The position numbers and the translations under genes are program-made. A DNA stretch of 6,520 bases, taken from the NCBI GenBank assembly GCA_023229165.1, contig JALNZQ010000157.1, positions 1 through 6,520 of the forward strand, read 5' to 3'. The stretch comes from Methanothrix sp. (lineage in GTDB: Archaea; Halobacteriota; Methanosarcinia; Methanotrichales; Methanotrichaceae). Below, one piece after another: positions 1-6,520 of the stretch (within the stretch, counting starts at the first letter, position 1; each line of letters opens with the position of its first letter). Under the pieces are notes generated by a model that ran no database searches, had not been told where the DNA came from, and was given only the letters and a program-made list of their open reading frames with translations.

Positions 1-831
1 GTGGGAGCAATCCAGTCTATCCGTGATATCACGAAGTGCAAGCATGCGGAGCAGGCGCTACTGGAAAGCGAGGAGAGGTTCCGTACTCTTTTCGAAAGCT
101 CTCAGGACGCATTAATGACCCTCTCCCCGCCCTTGTGGAGAATTACCTCCGGCAACCCGGCGGCCATCGAAATATTCTTGATACAGGCCAACGTGCGTGA
201 TATTTCCGACCAAAAATGGGCGGAGGCGGCGCTGCGGGGGAGCGAGAAGCGTCTCACGCGAGCAGAGGAAATAGCCCGTTTTGGTCACTGGGAACTCTCT
301 TTAGACGAGAAAATGATGCGCGTGTGCAAAGAATTCCCTTGCCTGAATATCGCCCTCGCCTCGACAATGATGTGGAATTTAAAATTCGCAGACCATCAGA
401 TGGGCAGATCCTTGATATCCATTCACTGGCTGAATACAATCCGGCAAAAAGAACGGTGTTCGGCGTCATAAATGATGTCACGCAGCGCAAGAAGGCTGAG
501 GAAGAGATTAAGTCAAATCTTGAGGAGTTGAAGAGATCCAAGACGCTGATTCAACAATCATGGCAAGCCCCAATAATATTGTCGTTTTCGCATTACATTA
601 CAGATCCCGCTGACCGTAATAATGCAAAGCGCAACTTTGATCGAGCCCTTTCATGCGAGCACCTGGTTATTGTTGAGGCGTATGGAGACAACGATCTGGA
701 AAGGCAAAATACGCATCCTGGTGGCGGAAGATAACCCCGTAAATCAGAAAGTAGCACAGGCCTTGCTCCGAAAGATGGATCTCCAATCGGATGTTGTGGC
801 CAATGGTCAGGAGGCCATCAATAGCGATTGA
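1..831 (+). pseudogene. Decayed multi-PAS hybrid histidine kinase, 3' part (open at left edge)
   Basis: Remnant of a cytoplasmic PAS sensor kinase whose beginning lies outside the window. Frame 1 opens inside the end of a PAS domain (SIRDIT at about 19-36), followed by a helical linker and a new PAS start (EERFRTLFESSQDALMTL). That PAS jumps from the NPAAIEIF segment (about 155-177) straight to a PAS end (VRDISDQK), so its middle is missing. A third PAS starts in frame 1 (EEIARFGHWELSLDEK, about 265-312) but continues in frame 3 from about 320 (IPLPEYRPRLD, then EFKIRRPSDGQILDIHSL) to the end motif NDVTQRKKAEEEI. A fourth PAS piece (ITDPADRNNAKRNFDRALS, frame 3) runs to about 703. Frame 1 then gives a receiver N-terminus (RILVAEDNPVNQKVAQALLR) that stops at TGA 829-831, before any phosphoacceptor Asp. 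No HisKA or HATPase remains. The domain types are clear. Loss of function is inferred from the frame changes and missing segments. Confidence 0.82.
704..822 (+). repeat. Receiver-domain fragment, near-duplicate of 3623-3741
   Basis: These 119 bases align without gaps to 3623-3741 in the downstream kinase, with 9 mismatches by hand count (about 92% identity). Six of the nine differences are synonymous in the shared reading frame. The other three are I/M, D/G and I/V. The block encodes the first third of a response-regulator receiver, with the acidic pair of the VAEDN motif, but ends before the phosphoacceptor Asp. Similarity ends sharply on both sides: at 703/704 it abuts a PAS remnant in another frame, and after 822 it runs into unrelated sequence. 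Confidence 0.9.
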
Positions 832-4005
<3,174 letters not shown>

Positions 4006-4028
4006 ATGGATAAGCAAAACTTCCTCCC

Positions 4029-4475
4029 ATGCAATATTCTGAGGGCAGTATAGGCAGGGTCTTCGTCCTGAGGATGGACCATGGCGAAGACCTGATAGAA
4101 TCGCTGCAAAAGTTCCTGCAGGAGAAGATGATCGAGTCTTGCACGGCCCTTTTCATGGGGGCGCTGCGTGATGGCCGGGCAGTGACCGGTCCAAAGCTGC
4201 CGGTAGTTCCTCCCACGCCCAATTTTGAAGCCTATGAGAGTGCCTGGGAGGTCTTCGGCATGGCTACAATTTACCCATCTATTGAGGGGCCGAAGCTGCA
4301 TATACATTCAGGACTGGGACGAGGCCGGCAGTCCATCTTGGGCTGCATTCGAGACAAAGCTGAAGTCTACCTGATTGTGGAAGCGGTTTTATTCGAGATC
4401 TGTGGCCTTGCTGCAGAAAGAGCCTGGGATGAAAATATGCAGCTTTATCTGCTCTCCTTGAAGAATCAGCTTTAG
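4029..4475 (+). CDS. PPC-domain (DUF296) putative DNA-binding protein
   Basis: A 148-residue protein that is essentially one PPC domain (plants and prokaryotes conserved, DUF296), about the usual length for prokaryotic stand-alone members. Visible signs are the N-terminal GRVFVLRMDHGEDLIESLQK, which fits the first strand and helix of the family, then ALFMGALRDG, then GPKLHIHSGLGRG with H91 and H93, then LGCIRDKAEVYLIVEAVL. Plant proteins carrying this domain (AHL family) bind AT-rich DNA through a separate AT-hook. Archaeal single-domain proteins form trimers of less certain function. I see no AT-hook here. Where many members have GGH after the HxH motif, this one has GC-I-R (C106), a variant I believe occurs in one subfamily. 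ATG 4029 is the only ATG in frame downstream of stop TAA 4011-4013. No Shine-Dalgarno sequence precedes it. The gene lies 23 bases after the kinase stop, so co-transcription is likely. Confidence 0.88.
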   Translation: MQYSEGSIGRVFVLRMDHGEDLIESLQKFLQEKMIESCTALFMGALRDGRAVTGPKLPVVPPTPNFEAYESAWEVFGMATIYPSIEGPKLHIHSGLGRGRQSILGCIRDKAEVYLIVEAVLFEICGLAAERAWDENMQLYLLSLKNQL

Positions 4476-4721
4476 ACCTCGGATTTGATTATCCAGCCGA
4501 CGGGTCTCTCAATCTGCTGCAAGTTGGCGGCAAAACATTCCTCTCCGAGAGGGAGCAACCCGGAAATACTTACCCATTTTTGATAGCGATATGGATCCGA
4601 TTATTGCCAATAGTTCACCTGAAATAGCAACAGCTATTAATAAAGCAACCTTTAGCCTGCCTTTAAAAAATTGAGGGCAAAACGGAAGGCTCCACTCAGT
4701 TGTACCTCTCGCGATTTGCAT

Positions 4722-4752
4722 AAGATATATGTAATATAATATTCTAATATCA
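4722..4752 (+). promoter_or_regulatory. TATA-like AT-rich stretch, possible archaeal promoter
   Basis: A run of almost pure A/T (with GATATATGTAATATAATATT at its core) resembles archaeal TATA-box sequence. If used on the plus strand it would give a leader of more than 100 bases before the DUF1699 ATG, spanning the T10 tract and the inverted repeat. A promoter nearer the gene, for example around the TATTAATACT at 4859-4868, is equally possible. This call rests on base composition only. Confidence 0.25.
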
Positions 4753-4790
4753 TCTCATTTTTGTCAAATTTAGCCCATCAAACGGCCAAG

Positions 4791-4800
4791 TTTTTTTTTT
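4791..4800 (+). terminator. T10 tract, possible archaeal oligo-T terminator
   Basis: Ten consecutive T residues on the plus strand, flanked by G on both sides. Archaeal RNA polymerase terminates at oligo-T in the non-template strand without needing a hairpin. The tract lies about 315 bases after the PPC stop and 100 bases before the DUF1699 start, so it could end the kinase-PPC transcript or act in the DUF1699 leader. Confidence 0.4.
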
Positions 4801-4804
4801 GTAA

Positions 4805-4843
4805 ACATGTGTATAGCCAGTAGATGTTTTTCTGTACACATGT
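4805..4843 (+). promoter_or_regulatory. Inverted repeat upstream of DUF1699, operator-like
   Basis: The left arm ACATGTGTATAG (4805-4816) and right arm CTGTACACATGT (4832-4843) are reverse complements at 11 of 12 positions, separated by 15 bases. Each arm also contains the self-palindrome ACATGT. It could be a paired site for a dimeric regulator or an RNA hairpin in the leader. It ends 57 bases before the ATG, close to where a promoter for this gene would be expected. Confidence 0.4.
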
Positions 4844-4890
4844 ATCTACCTAAAGTGTCTATTAATACTAGGGAATATTCTTTAGCAAAT

Positions 4891-4896
4891 AGGAGA
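4891..4896 (+). promoter_or_regulatory. Shine-Dalgarno site for the DUF1699 gene
   Basis: AGGAGA lies four bases before ATG 4901, giving good complementarity to the 16S rRNA 3' end and fixing the start of the gene. Confidence 0.75.
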
Positions 4897-4900
4897 ATAC

Positions 4901-5308
4901 ATGAGACTTAGAGTAGTTAGTTCAAAAAATGAGATTCCAAATCTCAATCCCAATGAGAAGATGGTTCATCTGGCTTTTCGCGCCAGCAATGTAGACTTCC
5001 TCAGCTTGATGCAAAGATGCCCAAGGCTACGAATGATTCAGGTACCCCCATCCTACCACAAGACCATGTCCAATGCCATCCAGGTATTTCTGGACATGCA
5101 GGGCATCGAGCTATTGCAAGGAGATGTCTGGGGCCACAGAAAGGATCTGGACGAGTACTTCACAGTAGACGACTCCACTCTGGTGGAGATCAGCTCCCTA
5201 GTCGCCAGCGGCGCCGCCATGGAGGATCTGGCCAGCCAGGTTCAGAAGAGGGCCAGACTCGGCCCGGACCTCATCAAATACATTGCCAAGAGCAAGATCA
5301 CCGCTTAA
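4901..5308 (+). CDS. DUF1699 family protein
   Basis: A 135-residue soluble protein that I recognise as DUF1699, a short, strongly conserved archaeal family known mainly from Methanosarcinales and without an established function. Visible features are a beta-strand-like segment with VHLAFRASN (22-30), the block CPRLRMIQVPPSYHKTMSNA (40-59), and a conserved-looking stretch around GDVWGHRKDLDEYF (74-87). A charged, helical C-terminal part follows (about 91-130; SLVASGAAMEDLASQVQK) that could fold as a small helical bundle or a helix-turn-helix-like unit; this last point is inference from pattern only. I see no membrane helix, signal peptide or metal motif. The start is supported by AGGAGA just upstream. 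The gene stands alone: a 425-base spacer precedes it and no intact plus-strand gene follows. The upstream inverted repeat may regulate it. Confidence 0.85.
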   Translation: MRLRVVSSKNEIPNLNPNEKMVHLAFRASNVDFLSLMQRCPRLRMIQVPPSYHKTMSNAIQVFLDMQGIELLQGDVWGHRKDLDEYFTVDDSTLVEISSLVASGAAMEDLASQVQKRARLGPDLIKYIAKSKITA

Positions 5309-5537
5309 AAAGCGAGCACTCAGAGCTGGGTTGCAGATACCGCTCTGAATTTTCTATTTTATGTGGACGGCAACCTGACTTTGGGAGAGAAAGCAGAGCA
5401 ATGATTCTTCCTGGGTATGCAAGTTCAGAATTAATGGTGTCGTCTTCAATATGCCATAGTTCTACCTGGCCTTCTCAGAGATCAAGCCTGGCGACAAGCT
5501 GTACAGGCCGGAGGAGGAGAGGCCGGTTATCTGGTAA
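5309..5537 (+). pseudogene. Broken coding remnant with frameshift and in-frame TAG
   Basis: Two coding-like segments in different frames. Frame 2 from just after the DUF1699 stop reads to TGA 5402-5404 and includes NFLFYVDGNLTLGEKAEQ. Frame 3 (open from 5379) reads RINGVVFNMP, hits TAG 5457-5459, then continues FYLAFSEIKPGDKLYRPEEE to TAA 5535-5537. The second part reads like the end of a real small protein, with a plausible PGDKLY turn and an acidic tail. No start codon with a ribosome binding site is visible. I do not recognise the family. Decay is the simplest explanation. TAG read as pyrrolysine is possible in some methanogens but would not explain the frame change. Confidence 0.35.
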
Positions 5538-5796
5538 TGGAAAGAAACTCAGTGCATTCTTGCCGCCGCATTTGGGTATCCAAGAAGTCTGGTTTCGTGA
5601 GGAATTGTTCAAAGCTTCCCATATGCCCCATTTCACTCACCCAGGCAAGAACGTAGCTGTCCACTGCCCTCCAGCTCCATGACCCTGGGCAGATGACCGC
5701 CCGCATGGGCTCGATCTGCCTTGCCCGGCAAACGGTGCCCTCGCGCTGGCGAGCATAATGGTCGCCACCAGGTAACGCCCTGCATGGCCATCTCAT
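5527..5796 (-). CDS. Doubtful 89-residue hypothetical protein
   Basis: A minus-strand frame beginning five bases after the RDD gene's stop codon, so it could be a second gene on that transcript. The C-terminal half (VSEMGHMGSFEQFLTKPDFL, then DTQMRRQE) looks protein-like, while the N-terminal half is rich in Arg, Cys and Trp and looks like chance translation. No Shine-Dalgarno sequence precedes the ATG, and I recognise no family. It may be a fragment of an older gene, with only the C-terminal part genuine. Its 3' end overlaps the plus-strand remnant by 11 bases. Confidence 0.2.
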   Translation of the reverse strand: MRWPCRALPGGDHYARQREGTVCRARQIEPMRAVICPGSWSWRAVDSYVLAWVSEMGHMGSFEQFLTKPDFLDTQMRRQECTEFLSITR

Positions 5797-5801
5797 TAGT
5801 T

Positions 5802-6248
5802 TCAGGCCTTTACGACAATTGTCTTGGCCACGTTGTCACCAAGTCTCTGCTTCTTGTCGGAACGCCAGATCAGGATAGCTCCGATCAGATAGGCGAATAA
5901 TCCGTCGATGATCCTGAGGAGATTCCTTATCAGAGCCTGGTTCATGTCGATCGGCGTTCCATCTTCCCCGATTACCTTGATCTTGGTTACCATCTTGCCG
6001 ATGGTCTGTCCCTTTGATCCCTCAAGGAGAGTGAAATAGCCAATGTAAATCACGAAATAAAGTAAGCCGATCCACCAGGGGGTCATTTTATGCGTCATCA
6101 TGCCAAAGCCAATCATGCTCCCGATTGCTCCTATTATGATGCCTATGATTATGTTGTCAATGATGAGCGATACAAGCCGAATTCCTATTCCCTGGTACTC
6201 TCTTACCTCGATGGGATTTCCCAAATTTGCTTGAATCTCACTTGCCAT
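5802..6248 (-). CDS. RDD family integral membrane protein
   Basis: A 148-residue membrane protein of the RDD family (Pfam RDD), named for conserved Arg and two Asp. Here R24 and D31 lie at the start of the first hydrophobic segment (about 24-50, very rich in Ile and Gly), and D115 lies in RNLLRIIDG (108-116). A second membrane segment spans about 58-75 and a third about 113-128. Between the second and third lies the typical GQTIGKMVTKIKVI loop, and the C-terminus carries QRLGDNVAKTIVV. Length and layout fit a stand-alone RDD protein. Function in the family is poorly defined; some bacterial members have been linked to ion or Na+/H+ transport, which cannot be assigned here. ATG 6248 is chosen because AGGTGG lies four bases upstream. 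A TTG at 6281 would add 11 residues but would put that site inside the gene. It converges with the DUF1699 gene across a region without clear genes. Confidence 0.9.
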   Translation of the reverse strand: MASEIQANLGNPIEVREYQGIGIRLVSLIIDNIIIGIIIGAIGSMIGFGMMTHKMTPWWIGLLYFVIYIGYFTLLEGSKGQTIGKMVTKIKVIGEDGTPIDMNQALIRNLLRIIDGLFAYLIGAILIWRSDKKQRLGDNVAKTIVVKA

Positions 6249-6252
6249 ATAT

Positions 6253-6258
6253 CCACCT
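6253..6258 (-). promoter_or_regulatory. Shine-Dalgarno site for the RDD gene
   Basis: On the minus strand AGGTGG lies four bases before ATG 6248. It matches the anti-Shine-Dalgarno of archaeal 16S rRNA and decides the start over the in-frame TTG further upstream. Confidence 0.7.
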
Positions 6259-6520
6259 GCCAATTTTATAAATAATTTCAAATGTATTCAAATGATCTTG
6301 ACATTCTAATATCAGCCAGGAACGAATGCATTGGGCATTCCTTGTCTCAACTGAGGAGACTAATTTAGGATCAATGCTATTTATTTTTTTCTGGGAAGTT
6401 TTCACAATAGCCAAACGACATTTTCGAAAAAATGTATGGCAAAAAATTTTCGAGGGATTTGGAGTGCACAGCACTCACACCTATTCAGAAAGGCTGACAT
6501 TTATGCGTTTATCCGGTAAA
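6259..6520. other. Upstream region of the RDD gene, no clear gene
   Basis: AT-rich sequence that should hold the RDD promoter. TTTATAAA at 6272-6265 (minus strand) resembles a TATA box but lies only about 20 bases from the ATG, too close if the Shine-Dalgarno site is used. Also present are an 8-base direct repeat ATTTTCGA (6420-6427 and 6446-6453) and a small hairpin GAGTGC-ACA-GCACTC (6462-6476). A minus-strand frame (6238-6474) has no recognisable family and overlaps the RDD start, so I do not call it. At the very edge ATGCGTTTATCC (from 6503, plus strand) could begin a gene, but only six codons are visible. Confidence 0.4.

Larger units (their letters stand above)
4476..4900. other. Intergenic region, AT-rich, with decayed coding-like runs
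   Basis: No convincing intact gene lies here. Positions 4476-4675 keep coding-like composition. Frame 2 reads on past the PPC stop (about 4469-4555; LGFDYPADGSLNLLQVGGK) and frame 1 is open from 4489 to TGA 4672-4674 (KYLPIFDSDMDPIIANSSPE). Neither has a credible start or a family I recognise, and the shift between them suggests a frameshifted relic. The minus-strand frame over 4509-4721 looks like its antisense shadow. From about 4720 the sequence turns strongly AT-rich and holds a TATA-like stretch, a T10 tract and an inverted repeat, all listed separately. Confidence 0.55.

Noticed and set aside
682..831. Possible 49-residue truncated receiver protein from ATG 682
   Set aside because: It has no Shine-Dalgarno sequence and lacks the phosphoacceptor Asp and most of the fold; the ATG lies inside PAS remnant sequence read out of frame.
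5017..5682. 221-codon plus-strand frame overlapping DUF1699 and the following region
   Set aside because: Its first half is DUF1699 read out of frame, with low-complexity Arg/His/Gln/Ser text, and the rest reads as random. It has no ribosome binding site.
6265..6272. TTTATAAA as the TATA box of the RDD gene
   Set aside because: It is about 20 bases from the ATG. A start about 25 bases downstream would fall in or after the start codon, which conflicts with the good Shine-Dalgarno site between them. Kept only as a remark.
6503..6520. Start of a plus-strand gene at the right edge (ATG CGT TTA TCC)
   Set aside because: Only six codons are visible and there is no strong ribosome binding site; it cannot be supported.

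Overview
The window looks archaeal and most like a Methanosarcinales methanogen, probably a Methanothrix/Methanosaeta relative. This is inferred from a DUF1699-family gene (a family I know mainly from that order), a cytoplasmic multi-PAS hybrid histidine kinase of the type abundant there, a stand-alone PPC/DUF296 protein, Shine-Dalgarno sites of the archaeal kind, and AT-rich spacers with oligo-T and TATA-like runs. No marker gene fixes the species.

Layout. Positions 1-831 hold the eroded remains of a multi-PAS hybrid kinase that enters from the left edge. Its PAS domains carry internal deletions and frame changes, and it ends in half of a receiver domain. Positions 832-4005 hold a large hybrid histidine kinase that looks intact: three PAS domains, a cysteine-rich GAF-like domain, HisKA, HATPase and receiver, with no membrane segment. 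Its receiver DNA is about 92% identical to the receiver fragment in the wreck upstream, so two related kinase genes probably once stood in tandem here. A PPC-domain protein follows 23 bases after the kinase (4029-4475), probably on the same transcript.

An AT-rich spacer (4476-4900) follows. It contains degraded coding-like runs, a T10 tract and an inverted repeat, and it leads into the DUF1699 gene (4901-5308), which has a clear ribosome binding site. Positions 5309-5801 hold no convincing intact gene: a broken coding remnant with an in-frame amber codon lies on the plus strand, and a doubtful 89-residue frame on the minus strand. An RDD-family membrane protein lies on the minus strand (5802-6248), and its upstream region fills the right end.

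How the parts may work together. The kinase should sense a cytoplasmic small-molecule, redox or ligand signal through PAS/GAF, autophosphorylate at His677 and pass phosphate to Asp983 in its own receiver. No separate response regulator is encoded here. The PPC protein, a putative DNA-binding protein, is the only nearby candidate regulator, and any link is inference from adjacency. I see no CRISPR array, tRNA, rRNA or complete mobile element. The most notable signals are the decaying kinase and its receiver duplicate, the Cys/His cluster in the kinase GAF region, and the operator-like repeat before DUF1699.
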